Source of the DNA: an uncultured Bacteroides sp.
GTDB lineage: Bacteria; Bacteroidota; Bacteroidia; Cytophagales; Cyclobacteriaceae
Direction: 5' to 3'
Length of the DNA: 64,000 nucleotides
Assembly (NCBI GenBank): GCA_902168185.1
Contig: CABHOV010000058.1
Span: 1-64,000 of the forward strand
The notes below the pieces were generated by a model. That model was not told the DNA's origin. It ran no database searches and worked only from the letters and a program-made list of their open reading frames with translations. Each line of letters begins with the position of its first letter. Positions within the stretch are counted from its first letter, which is position 1. A program made the translations under genes and the position numbers. This document shows positions 1 to 9,207 of the stretch, in pieces.

Positions 1-1
1 C

Positions 2-133
2 TACAATTTAGACTTAGGAAAGGAAGTTTCAGAAGAGTTTCTGGTCGAATCCTATGAAGAGTTTTACCCAACTCATTCCGAGGTGCGGGTCGTTTCATTT
101 ACGAAGGTCGAAAGGGAAGAGCTGGTTGCTTAG
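2..133 (+). CDS. C-terminal end of an unidentified protein (cut by window edge)
   Basis: An open frame runs from the window edge to TAG at 131-133 and gives 43 residues rich in Glu and Val. It reads like genuine coding sequence, with an acidic amphipathic character and no internal stop. No domain can be recognised from so short a tail. The stop is followed directly by an ATG at 134 that opens only a 22-codon frame, which I do not consider a gene. Confidence 0.45.
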   Translation, partial: YNLDLGKEVSEEFLVESYEEFYPTHSEVRVVSFTKVEREELVA

Positions 134-222
134 ATGACAAAAGAGCGCGCAGGCCCGGCAGGCTTATTTCATCGTTATTCATCGGCGGTCAAAGTACATT
201 AAATGGGGACCTATTTTGAGAT

Positions 223-516
223 TTAGATAGCTTCTTTCCGTTGGTGTCTGCCCACCCCTTTTATTTTCGAATTCACGTTCGACTTGGTGTTGATGTCTGA
301 CATTACCCATTCGAGGATAATGTTTGATTGTTCCGCTTTGGACTTATCCAGAACGAAGGGGATTGCTAGATTAAGGTTTAGGTTTGTAATTTTGTTGTCT
401 AAATTGGATCGGTAGCTACCTGTAAATCTCCATTTCTTGATATTTCCAAAAACTAACGTACTTCGAATAGTGAGTAGATTATCTCCGGCTTTTTCGAAAA
501 CTCCGATGAAGTCAGT
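223..516 (-). pseudogene. Headless gene fragment, about 97 residues
   Basis: On the minus strand a frame of 97 codons ends at TAA (223-225) and is bounded upstream by another stop at 517-519, with no start codon at its head. The encoded text looks like real protein: alternating beta-type segments and an Asn/Lys-rich stretch, ending in a basic tail. It is therefore a truncated remnant and not an intact gene. The family is not recognised. The remaining DNA up to 737 also has protein-like patches on the plus strand (around 545-670) that are equally broken. Confidence 0.35.
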
Positions 517-737
517 TTACTAACATTATAGACGTCGGGACAGGGCATAATCTTATAGCACCTATTGTGCAGAAACGAGTCTTGGTAAAGCATGGTGGGT
601 CGGGAAAGCTTACAAGGGTGGCGCAACTTTCTACGACACCGGGTACATCAAATCGTCCAGGGCGTGCCATTTAAGAGCTGTCCAATGGTCTAATACCAGT
701 AAAAACCCTTATCCCCGTGATGCAGGAAGAAAAGCTT

Positions 738-1034
738 TCAGGTCTCCGCGCTAGCGGACGTCGCTACGTCCTGCAATGCCCTCAAATAGGCTTCATTGTC
801 ATCTTGCAGCAGGCGGAGACCCTGCAGAACATCGTCTCTTTCCTGACCAGCAATCCCTTCAAGCACGCTTAGGAGTTGCTGCATTTTTCTGTTCCGTTCC
901 TGCTGCTTGTCAATATAGTGTTGCATCAATGCAACCCACTGCCCGCTCGAGGCCGCTACCAGGTTCCCATTAATTATGTTCCCGGAAAAATTAACCGCGC
1001 TGTTTTCGAAGAAATTAAGATTGAAGATCGTCAT
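738..1034 (-). CDS. Small hypothetical protein, 98 aa, divergent from an XRE regulator
   Basis: The first third is Asn-rich and probably extended. The last two thirds (residues 35-95) look like a helical or coiled-coil segment with many Gln, Glu, Arg and Leu. There is no signal peptide, membrane segment or known motif. It is transcribed away from the XRE regulator starting at 1228, with about 190 bases of shared upstream DNA. The regulator has a similar Asn-rich linker, so both may come from the same family of small Bacteroidota regulator pairs; this is inference. A role as partner or target of the regulator is plausible but not shown. Confidence 0.5.
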   Translation of the reverse strand: MTIFNLNFFENSAVNFSGNIINGNLVAASSGQWVALMQHYIDKQQERNRKMQQLLSVLEGIAGQERDDVLQGLRLLQDDNEAYLRALQDVATSASAET

Positions 1035-1227
1035 TTTGTGATTGTATTTTGGCCGTTAAAAAGTTATGACTGGTCAATGGTAAATAGAATACGGTGTCCC
1101 TATTAAATACAAAGCAAGTGCTTCCGACCCGGTTCAAAATCCATTTATCTTGTATTTGACCCGCTACGGTGAGTATTTTACCAGCGAATGGAAGGCGGTG
1201 GCTACACTTTTTGCTATATTTGCCTAC

Positions 1228-1635
1228 ATGAGCACATCAACCAAATCCAACCATATAGGCCGTAAGATCAGCCGGATCAGGGAACTTCGCGGTCTGAAGC
1301 AAGATGCTGTCGCGTTCGAGCTGGGCCTGAGCCAGCAAACTATTTCACGGATCGAGCAAAGCGAAACAGTTGAGGAAGAGATGCTGGAGAAGATTGCGAA
1401 AGTTCTTGGCGTATCCGCAGAGGGTATTAAGAATTTCAGTGAAGAGGCTGCTATCAACAACATTCAAAATAATTACGACAATTCAGTGGTCAATGCTGGT
1501 CCTACCCTTAATTACCAGTGCACCTTCAATCCAATTGATAAATGGCTTGAGGCAATTGAAGAGAATAAGAAATTATACGAACGTTTACTAGAAAGTGAGC
1601 GCGAGAAGGTGGAGTTATTGAAGAATCGAGCTTAA
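1228..1635 (+). CDS. XRE-family helix-turn-helix transcriptional regulator
   Basis: The product is 135 residues from ATG 1228; an in-frame GTG-type extension upstream is judged non-coding. Residues 11-65 form a canonical Cro/CI-type HTH (GRKISRIRELRGLKQDAVA, then LSQQTISRIE), followed by an Asn-rich linker and a C-terminal helical segment with coiled-coil character (about 95-135) that may mediate oligomerisation. A TAnnTTTG-type Bacteroidota -7 element (TATATTTG, 1216-1223) lies directly before the ATG, so the transcript could have a very short leader. It sits head to head with a small hypothetical gene, a typical autoregulated arrangement. Its targets are unknown; it may control part of the adjacent defence island (inference). 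Confidence 0.8.
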   Translation: MSTSTKSNHIGRKISRIRELRGLKQDAVAFELGLSQQTISRIEQSETVEEEMLEKIAKVLGVSAEGIKNFSEEAAINNIQNNYDNSVVNAGPTLNYQCTFNPIDKWLEAIEENKKLYERLLESEREKVELLKNRA

Positions 1636-2779
1636 TATTTCTTCTGGTTGTCTATTGAGATTTATTTATTCGCCCGGAAATTCTTTCCGTAGAGCTTGGT
1701 CCAGATCCCAGGCCGGAATTTTCTCTTGAGGATATCCTTCTGTTTTATAGTAAATTTCCTTATACTGCATTCCTCCTATATCAAATTTGCAGGACAAGGC
1801 GGCTCGGGAAAGTATTCGTCTCAGTTGCGAAGAAAATCTACGATGTGATGATAGAGGAGTCGTCCAATCTCGGTGGCATCGAATGTTTTATATTTTGGAT
1901 TATTTCTCTTTTTGTCGCCGTGGCTTACGGGCTCCCTAAAACCATTTTCATCCATAACAATCGGAGTGCCCGCTCTTATATTGAGCCAGAATTCTATTCC
2001 ATTATTTTAGAGAGGATCTGAAACCAGGTACTTAATGATCTGTTAAACAGTAAGTTATAGAGTTTCAAAAATTACTTCCACGATTCACGATATCAGCTCA
2101 AAATTCCCGCAAAAACTTATCTAATTCGCTGATTATCAATTTATAACAAACTCTATTTTATGCAAAGTTACGGAATCCCTGTTTAAGGACAAAAAATGGC
2201 TTGATTTCTTCTGCACTTTAGGTTCGAATCCCTTGTCTCCGAGGGTTCGAGTCGGATTGCCAGGCAGGTCAGCTCATGGCTTTTTAAAACCAATTGTTCT
2301 TCCCAGCAGGGAAATTGGCCTATTTGTTCCAGTGGATGAGCGAAGAAGGCTTTGTCGCGACATTATATGTCTTACTTTGGGACAGTTGTACTGAAAATGT
2401 GGATTAGCGATTGCTTCGGGCGGTTGAACTGTCGAGGGAATTAGCTATCGGCATGTGTTAGTGGAATATTACTTAAGTATCTCGGGGATAAGCGCCGAGT
2501 ACTTACATTGAGGGGCAGTCGCTTGCATTAGAGTGATAGCTGGGAAAAGTAGGTGTATAAACAAGAAATTCGTAAAAAAGTTTGATCTAACGGATATCTG
2601 CACGAATGCTAATATACCATTGAGGCCGGGGGAGTTTTGTTTTTCGTAGACAGTACACAAATGATTAGTCCTCAGAATAAGGTATTTATTATGAGGCATT
2701 TAGCGAATTTAGGTGTCTGGCGGATTTTTTAAAATTGTCTAAAAGCCTTTCAAGTCATTAAGCTCTTAAATTCCGATTT
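1636..2779. other. Long stretch without an intact gene
   Basis: This AT-rich stretch carries one protein-like remnant (1659-2021, listed separately) and otherwise only short broken frames. The 76-codon minus-strand frame at 2469-2699 has no recognisable feature and is not called. No RNA gene, repeat array or clear promoter is visible. Confidence 0.5.
1659..2021 (+). pseudogene. Remnant open frame, 120 codons, no start
   Basis: The frame opens right after a TGA at 1656-1658 and closes with TGA at 2019-2021. It has no ATG near its head; the only ATG codons lie past the middle. Its composition is protein-like: a Pro/Glu-rich start, basic and aromatic helices, and a hydrophobic stretch around residues 78-90 that could be a membrane segment. 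The family is not recognised. It is probably a 5'-truncated gene, one of many remnants in this part of the island. Confidence 0.35.
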
Positions 2780-3180
2780 TCTTAGGCGACTCTACATGTA
2801 TTTGGCTGAAAAAGGCGGGCCACATTGAGGTGTGGTATGACGAAAGGATAGTTGGGCATCAACGGGATGACGCGATCCGTTGAGAACTTAAAGGCTCCGA
2901 CATAATTCCCCTCCTGACCTGTTCTTTAATTTCTGACTATGCCCTACATTATGAAATTGTAGGTTGAAAATGCATGGGAAACGCTGGCCGCAGAACGCCG
3001 ATGCGATTATTTGACCAGTCATTGCTTTACAACTGGTTGATAACGAGATTGACGTATATCAGGGAATACCAAAATCGGAGGAGGTCAACAAATCTCTTTT
3101 CGCCATTAGTGCTGCCAACAACGACATACCTGGATGAGTATAGGGAGAAATCAGGAGATTTGCGGTTGGTTAGAATTTAG
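2780..3180 (+). pseudogene. Decayed TIR-domain gene
   Basis: From 2827 the plus strand reads WYDERIVG, then DDAI, then a stop, then SDIIPLLT and a Tyr-Glu-Ile box. This is the order of TIR landmarks: the box-2-like WYDxxI, the helix ending in the SADIIxLL strand, and the SxYxxxE catalytic segment. After a further stop and a frame change near 2965, a third frame gives PVIAL and later IPKS, as expected for the distal TIR strands. Several stops and shifts make it non-functional. It lies about 390 bases upstream of an intact TIR gene, so it may be an older relative. Confidence 0.55.
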
Positions 3181-3566
3181 CCTGCGAATATACGTTGGCG
3201 CTGCTAATTGTGATTGCAGATTGGCTTCATTAATAAGGAAAGATACGTTCCTCACGCGGATGATGTGGTTGCTATCTTAGCAGTTGCTATTTAGAAGCAC
3301 ATGATTCGCGCGACGGTCGCATTGACGGTTTAAATTTCTATGGTGATTTGACTTCGAGTTTATGGAATGATGTTCTTATAAAGTGTTTGAATAATTATCA
3401 AACGGTTTTCAAGAACAACGACTCTTTCAGATCTTGTCATGGAGTTACTATCTCGATATGCGCTGCATAATTATATGATCACACAAAGCAAATTAGCAGG
3501 ACTACAATTTTTCTTCAAGTCATGACCGGTCACTAACTATATATCTTAATAAAAAATATTAAAATA

Positions 3567-4349
3567 ATGTCATTTTCATCGATATTTATAAGCTACAGTC
3601 ACATAGACTATGAGATGGCTCGGCGAATTAAAGATGATCTGGAACGCTATGGTGTTAACGTGTGGTTGGATGAAATCCAAATAACGGTTGGCGATAATAT
3701 TTTTGAAAGAATGGGGGAAGGAGTTGAAAAGTGTGACTATACAGCAGTGTTACTATCTCCTGACTCGGTCGGGTCGCGATACGTGGCCTACGAAATTGAG
3801 ATCGCAATGCAACATGAGAAAAGAATTCAGAGAAATGTAATACTTCCTCTGATGGTAGTAAAGTGTCAGATACCTGATTCCCTCAACGGTCGTTTGTGGG
3901 TTGACTTTTCGAACCCATCCAATTATCTCAACGCCTTTACATATTTGTTGCACAGGCTAGGGTACCACGATAAAAGAATTATTGTAACCAGCGAAGATGA
4001 GCTTTTTTTGGCTAGTAAAATCCCCTCGTTGGATCATCGACAAAGAGATGAGTCGATTCGAGATCATCTCATTAGAAGTTCAATTACTTTGGCAGGCATT
4101 AAAGGGCATGCGCCCGCTTGGAGTGAATCTAAAATGTACTTAACACTCTATGAACTCACAAAACGTCATCTGATTGAAGTGTTTATTGACCAGAAAACAG
4201 TATATGCGGGTACTCATACTAGCATTTCAGACGGGGCAATAGGGTTGTTCCCTTATTTTTCCAAAGGAGATTTTTACCCCGAATACCGTCCCTCTCTTGA
4301 AAGAATTGACCTCCTATTTAGATTACTCAGGGAAAGTACTTCCCCATAG
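3567..4349 (+). CDS. TIR-domain protein with unclassified C-terminal domain
   Basis: The product is 260 residues. Residues 4-125 are a TIR domain: FISYSHID at 7-14, the box-2-like VWLDEIQITVGD at 32-43, and the SxxYxxxE helix with candidate catalytic Glu76. Bacterial TIR domains of this type commonly hydrolyse NAD or make cyclic ADP-ribose signals (established for Thoeris and related systems). Residues 135-260 form a separate mixed alpha/beta region with no motif I recognise; it could be the sensing part. No signal peptide or membrane helix is present. It stands alone, preceded by a decayed TIR gene and followed by an IS256 remnant, so any partner may have been lost. A single-gene defence effector is the most likely reading (inference). 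Confidence 0.8.
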   Translation: MSFSSIFISYSHIDYEMARRIKDDLERYGVNVWLDEIQITVGDNIFERMGEGVEKCDYTAVLLSPDSVGSRYVAYEIEIAMQHEKRIQRNVILPLMVVKCQIPDSLNGRLWVDFSNPSNYLNAFTYLLHRLGYHDKRIIVTSEDELFLASKIPSLDHRQRDESIRDHLIRSSITLAGIKGHAPAWSESKMYLTLYELTKRHLIEVFIDQKTVYAGTHTSISDGAIGLFPYFSKGDFYPEYRPSLERIDLLFRLLRESTSP

Positions 4350-4595
4350 AGAAATAGAAAACACGCTTCGAACGCCGAAATTCGTTCAATGAATGAATTT
4401 TTTAATATGCTATGAAACCATACTGGGTTTGTAGTCACATCCTTTGAAACTAAGGCCAGTATTAAAGATCTTCAATCTAGGTTCGACACGTGCGCACGAT
4501 AGATCACATCTTCAAAAGATTGATTTAGCAAAACCATCTTCAGATTTGGTCCAAACCTGCGATTTTGAAAGCTGGAATGGAGCCATTAATAGAGA

Positions 4596-5369
4596 GTGAG
4601 GAGGTTTCAACCAGAGGATCTTTTAACGAATGATTTTTTAAAGCAGTTCAAGAGCCGTGAGGCGCTCAATGACTTCCTGGGCCAGTTGCAGAAGCTGGAC
4701 ATTGAAAAGATACTCGAAGGTGAACTAGACGGGCATTTAGGCTATGATAAGCAGGAGCAGTCTAGCACCAGCAATTCGCGTAATGGCTACGGCAAAAAGA
4801 AGATCAGGACGAGCTACGGCAAATCTGAAATCAGCGTTGCACGTGATCGTGACGCCAGTTTTAATCCTATGATTGTCCCCAAACGGGAGAATATGGTCGA
4901 TGGTATTGAAGAGGTGATCGTATCGTTGTATGCCAAAAGAATGAGTGTGTCTGACATTGATGAGCAGATCAAAGATGTTTGTAATGCAGATCAAGATGTT
5001 TATAATTTTGATGCATCTCCGTCTACGAACAGCCGCATTACTTCGCGGATAGCCGGGGATATTGTCAGTTGGCAAAACAGATCTTTGGAGCCAGTCTCCT
5101 CATTGTATGGCCGCGGCGGCGGACCGATGGAGCTAATTGTTTTCAAAGTGCGTGAAGCAAAGTCGTCAACAAGACGATGTGCGTCGCCGTGGGACTTAAA
5201 CGGGATGGTTGCAAGGGCGTTCTGGATGTGGCTGGGCAAAAATGAGTCTGCCGCTTACTGGATGAGCGTGTTGACGGACATGAAAGCCTGTGGATTACAG
5301 GACATTCTGATCACTGTCACTGACAATCTAAACGGCATTACTAAAACTATCCGGTCTGTATTTCGATAA
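4596..5369 (+). pseudogene. IS256-family transposase, N-terminal and middle part, damaged
   Basis: The frame matches the Mutator/IS256 transposase order: an N-terminal helical region, the GYxKK(K)xR-type basic segment, the RDRxxSFxPMIVPKR motif, LYAKxMSVSDI, the ISRIxDxV-like segment, and later WLGKNESAAYWM and DILITVTDNLNG. Small insertions (around codons 128-135 and 180-205) have altered the part that normally carries the WMDGI and K-I/V motifs, and the catalytic Asp there is lost. It stops just after the TIRSVF segment. The missing C-terminal part begins almost exactly at this point 20.9 kb downstream in the same orientation (26258-26720). No terminal inverted repeats were identified. Confidence 0.75.
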
Positions 5370-6139
5370 TCCGTCATAGGATGGCTGCCGGTGCCACTAG
5401 TCTTATCGAATACAATCAATTTATCGTGAAATTTTACTAAGCGGTTGGCGTAGTATATTTATTATCAGTTAATTCACATTTGTTAGGATGATTCATCTGA
5501 TCCTGAATTTTTCTATAACCTCTCTCAATGGGTAATGGAAGAGAAGCTCGGGGATGATGTCGGATTGATCTGGAGCACCCAGGTACCAACGGAGGTTTCC
5601 GTTGCTTGAATGGGGTGCCCTTCGTGGACTGTTCCGGCTAAAAAGATGCTTGAATTTGCAAGCATAATTGAATTAAAATGGTCGCAAAGTGAGAGACGTT
5701 GGATTAGCCGCTTATTTTGACCATGAATTTGCAGTGAGCGTCGCCTGATCGTTGACAGGGGATGGACTTGGGGATGCCCAAGTAGACCCTAATTAGGTTG
5801 TTATATTAGGAAACGAGAGACATCGTTTGTTAAGTCGTTTCTGATCTGGCAAAAAAAACTTGAGAAAGAAGCTGTTCCTCCACATCCGGTAAGGCTAATC
5901 TAAGCCATGAAGGTTAGACGAAGCTAGCTGATGTCATATCGAAAAGAAATAGATGGAGATTTGAATTCCACCATCTACGGAGCGCTTCATGAAGTAGCAT
6001 AGATAGCCGACCGAGGAGAGGAATTTGGAGTAGTAGAAATTTAGCCGTCACTCTCTACTAATTTCATTGACAGATGAAGCTGTTGTTAATATTTAATACT
6101 TAGAAACTTGTGCTACTAACTAACAACCTTTTGATTCAT
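5370..6139. other. Non-coding or decayed DNA
   Basis: Only fragments are seen. A plus-strand frame around 5490-5608 reads like the acidic middle of a protein before hitting TGA, and a second piece follows near 5640-5720. Neither has a start or an identifiable motif. The AT-rich stretch just before 6140 may hold the promoter of the next gene, but no convincing element stands out. Confidence 0.4.
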
Positions 6140-6550
6140 ATGAAACGATCAAATACCATTATTAGAACCACCTTGTTTTTGATGTTATTCTTTGCATCGA
6201 CCGGCGCAATCCCGCTAGTAGACTGTAATATTTATATAGGGAGCTATATAGACGAAGATAAGGATGAGATATGGATGCTGAGCTTGACTCATAATAAAAC
6301 ATTTAAATTTGAGGCTGATGGACATGCGGAGGTTTACTATTTTGATTACGAGGACTGTGACGAGGACTATCGCACAACAACTCTATGTACAAGTAACTAC
6401 GATACGAAACTTGTGTTTCGAAATATTGGAAATCTGAATTGTGCTACTTCTGGAAATGGTCTTTGTCAAGATAGTCAGGAGAAGTACACTGACATTTTAT
6501 TTGTACAAAGTGGAAATGATATTTTTCACTTCACCCCAAAATGTAATTGA
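6140..6550 (+). CDS. Small secreted Cys-rich protein
   Basis: The product is 136 residues from ATG 6140; a start 30 bases upstream is possible but would place extra residues before an excellent signal peptide. Residues 1-23 are a Sec signal peptide (basic MKR start, hydrophobic LFLMLFF core). The mature part is acidic and has six cysteines, which suggests three disulfides in the periplasm or outside the cell. No known family is recognised. The stop (TGA 6548-6550) lies two bases before the ATG of the pentapeptide-repeat gene, so the two form an operon and probably act together. The pairing of a secreted protein with a cytoplasmic Rossmann-type protein is unusual. Confidence 0.6.
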   Translation: MKRSNTIIRTTLFLMLFFASTGAIPLVDCNIYIGSYIDEDKDEIWMLSLTHNKTFKFEADGHAEVYYFDYEDCDEDYRTTTLCTSNYDTKLVFRNIGNLNCATSGNGLCQDSQEKYTDILFVQSGNDIFHFTPKCN

Positions 6551-6552
6551 AA

Positions 6553-7650
6553 ATGCATGATACGTTGATAAAAATATTGGAAATGTCATTCAATAAGAGA
6601 GATCCTATTATCTGGAATTCTTGGAAGCGATCAATTGACTTTGGGGATAGTGCAATTGAATTGGAAGGGTTTTCATTTCAAAAATTTTCCCTATCCACTG
6701 TAAGTAAATTCGACTTTTCGAATACCAGTTTTAAGAATTGTGAATTTATAAATGTAAGTTTTCATCAGTGTAATTTTGAAAGATCATCTTTTTTTCAATG
6801 TAAATTTATCGATGCGGGAACTCGACTAATTTTTTGTCACTTCCGTGACTGTAAATTTGAAGAATGTCATTTTGAGGATATAACATTGTCTGGATCTGTT
6901 TTTAATTATTCTCGCTTCTTAAAATGTAATGTGATCAAGTCTAGCTTGGTTGAAGCTTCGTTGGTAGGCTGTAGATTTATCGAAAGTTTGGTTGATGATT
7001 GCAATATTTCAGGAGCTAGTATTTGGGATATTACGGTCGAAGATACAACACAAAGCAATCTTAAAATTAACTATGGTAAAGGTAAAAGCCAGGAGTTGAT
7101 TTTTCAAGATTTGGCGTTGGCCAATGCGCTCTACATCTTTGCGTCTAACAATAAAAATTTCGCCGGTTTTTTAGATAAGAAAAGCACTAATTTTGTGCTT
7201 ATACTCGGTAGATTTGGTGCGAATTTAGACAATCTTAACATGATTGCTGAAGCACTTAGGTCCCGTCAGTTTTCTCCGATAATTTTTGATTTTGAGGTTG
7301 AAGATTTGACTTTGATTGAAACTATTAAATTCTTGGCTTTGCTGTCGAAATTTATCATTGTTGATATTTCAAATCCAAAGTCTGTACCGTCGGAGTTGGA
7401 GGCTATAATATCCACTGTCATTATTCCAATTGTGCCGATAGTGATCTCTGAGTATAATCCATTCGGCACCTTTTCTGCATATAGCAATTTGCCCAATGTG
7501 TTGAAACCAATACTCTTCGATACTGTGCAGCAGATTGTTGATCAAATTGATGAATTAATAATTAAACGAGCAAATGAAAGATATGATGCTATTTATTTAA
7601 CAAAGAATCAATCAAGCGGATTTATTGATATTCGAATGAAGAAGAATTAG
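6553..7650 (+). CDS. Pentapeptide-repeat protein with C-terminal TIR-like/Rossmannoid domain
   Basis: The product is 365 residues from ATG 6553; a TTG six bases earlier overlaps the previous stop. Residues 45-165 carry about 20 pentapeptide-type units of the A(N/D)LXX class, here mostly (C/S)xF-type (FKNCEF, FHQCNF, FQCKF), predicted to fold as a right-handed quadrilateral helix. From residue 212 a separate alpha/beta domain starts with FVLILGRF and contains PIIFDFE and KFIIVDISNPKSVPSEL. This arrangement (pentapeptide repeats followed by a P-I-I-F-D-F-E / D-x-x-x-P-K-S-x-P-x-E-L domain) recurs in bacterial proteins, where the C-terminal domain is usually regarded as TIR-like or Rossmannoid; its activity is not established. 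It is in an operon with the preceding secreted protein. A defence or stress-signalling role is inference from the surroundings. Confidence 0.65.
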   Translation: MHDTLIKILEMSFNKRDPIIWNSWKRSIDFGDSAIELEGFSFQKFSLSTVSKFDFSNTSFKNCEFINVSFHQCNFERSSFFQCKFIDAGTRLIFCHFRDCKFEECHFEDITLSGSVFNYSRFLKCNVIKSSLVEASLVGCRFIESLVDDCNISGASIWDITVEDTTQSNLKINYGKGKSQELIFQDLALANALYIFASNNKNFAGFLDKKSTNFVLILGRFGANLDNLNMIAEALRSRQFSPIIFDFEVEDLTLIETIKFLALLSKFIIVDISNPKSVPSELEAIISTVIIPIVPIVISEYNPFGTFSAYSNLPNVLKPILFDTVQQIVDQIDELIIKRANERYDAIYLTKNQSSGFIDIRMKKN

Positions 7651-7799
7651 CTCTCAATTAGAATTTATGGACTGCGTGATTGACGGTTGGATGGACCATT
7701 GCATTGGCCTATTGACTGTCTATATATTGAAACATTGATAATGGATTTTTATTTGATAATAATTTATCAATATGACGTAGTAATATATTTATTGCGTAA

Positions 7800-9206
7800 A
7801 TGAATTCTGGCCTTACAATGAGCAATTTAGGTGAAGAGATTCTTTGGGATGATATTCTGTTCGAGATGTCGACGGGACAGAGTGTATTAATAATTGGACC
7901 AGACTTGATTGAATTCGAAGGTGACAGAACACTTTTTCAAATGCTTTGTGACGAGTTGAAAAAGAATGAAAAAGCCCAAGGTCAACTAGATTTGCCAAAA
8001 TCGGAATTTTTCTTCCACAATGAGGAGCTCCTTCAGCTTAGTCCCACTGGAAGAGACTCTTTTTTATATACCTTTTATAAAGAATTTTATGAACAAAGGT
8101 CGGAATACGATGACCCATTTTGTAAAATAGCTAAATTGCCTTTTCAACTAATCATATCGTTTTTTCCGGATAGTAGGCTTCGGAAGATATTTGATAGAGA
8201 AAATCGATCATATCAGTTTAGTTATTATAATCTGACAAGTAAGGAGCCTAACGGAATTACGCGAATTACCTCTGAAAAGCCTCTTATTTACAATATTATG
8301 GGAGACGTAGATGCCGGGGATATGGTTTTTACATTTGATCATCTTTTTACTTATCTTCAGAGGATACTTGCGAGCCGACCCATTCCCGAGCAAATTGTTA
8401 CGGTCCTTCAAGAAGCCAAATCTTTCCTTTTTTTAGGTGTGCGATTTGAAAAATGGTATATGCAGGTTCTTTTGAGGATCTTATTTACAGGCAACAATGG
8501 AAACTTATTGAAATATTCCTTCCCCCAGCACCATGGTGATTCGGATGTTTCGACATTTATTGCACGAAGACTAAAACTTAATTCATTGGAAATAGGCCCA
8601 TTAGAGTTTTTGAATGAGCTGCACAGAAGAAGTGGTGAGAGACGTTTGCTACATAAACCAAAAAGAAGGAGAGTATTTATATCGTACAGTCATAAAGATA
8701 TGATTTTGGCGGGCAAAATTCATGAATATTTGGAACAGTGTGGGATTACAGTGATTCGAGATGAAATCAGCATGAAATTTGGCGGCAAGATTAAAAAATT
8801 TGTTGAATCAATTCAGTCTATGGATGTAGTCGTTGCTTTGATTTCCGAAAACAGCCTGAGATCTCATTGGGTAGGTAGTGAGATATTATCTGCAATTCAT
8901 GCTGGAAGTGTCAGACTTGTTCCAGTATTGCTTGATAGTGTAATATGGGAAAAGCAGATCGCTAATGAGGTGTTAGGTTTAGTTGCTGAAAAATTGTTGG
9001 AAATTAGGAGGCAAATCGCCATTTCGAACAAAAAAAATCCCCTTCATAAGGCTATTGAGCTGGCGGAGGAAGAGGAATGTTGGCTCTATTTTGGGCATAA
9101 TTTTCACTTGATATTAAGTGAAATTAGAAATGTCAAGGCTCTTGATTTTGTGAAACTCGGAGTCGAGGAAGGCACACAAGTTCTTTATAGGGATATTGCT
9201 GGATAA
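7800..9206 (+). CDS. SIR2-TIR fusion protein (candidate dual NADase effector)
   Basis: The product is 468 residues. The N-terminal half (about 15-275) fits the SIR2_2-type defence sirtuins: SVLIIGPDL at 28-36 in place of the GxG NAD loop, a YNIMGDVD segment in place of the usual L-x-H-G, the FDHLFTYL stretch, and an AKSFLFLGVRFEKW segment that matches the 'LFxGysfxD' part. The C-terminal half (about 288-420) is a TIR domain with VFISYSHKD, VIRDEI and candidate catalytic Glu361 in WVGSEI. Both domains are NAD-consuming in characterised phage-defence systems (Thoeris, DSR, SIR2-APAZ); having both in one chain is notable. The catalytic sirtuin His appears replaced, so SIR2 activity needs testing. 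It is the first gene of an operon with the STAND NTPase, whose ATG lies one base after this stop. Confidence 0.8.
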   Translation: MNSGLTMSNLGEEILWDDILFEMSTGQSVLIIGPDLIEFEGDRTLFQMLCDELKKNEKAQGQLDLPKSEFFFHNEELLQLSPTGRDSFLYTFYKEFYEQRSEYDDPFCKIAKLPFQLIISFFPDSRLRKIFDRENRSYQFSYYNLTSKEPNGITRITSEKPLIYNIMGDVDAGDMVFTFDHLFTYLQRILASRPIPEQIVTVLQEAKSFLFLGVRFEKWYMQVLLRILFTGNNGNLLKYSFPQHHGDSDVSTFIARRLKLNSLEIGPLEFLNELHRRSGERRLLHKPKRRRVFISYSHKDMILAGKIHEYLEQCGITVIRDEISMKFGGKIKKFVESIQSMDVVVALISENSLRSHWVGSEILSAIHAGSVRLVPVLLDSVIWEKQIANEVLGLVAEKLLEIRRQIAISNKKNPLHKAIELAEEEECWLYFGHNFHLILSEIRNVKALDFVKLGVEEGTQVLYRDIAG

Positions 9207-9207
9207 A

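Noticed and set aside
2214-2240. A tRNA T-arm-like GGTTCGAATCCCT that is also in tRNA-Ser and could be the far attachment site
   Set aside because: The 13-base match is general to many tRNAs, the acceptor part does not match, and it is inverted relative to tRNA-Ser, whereas attachment sites flanking an insertion must be direct repeats.
2469-2699. A 76-codon minus-strand frame
   Set aside because: No motif, no ribosome binding site and no neighbour context.
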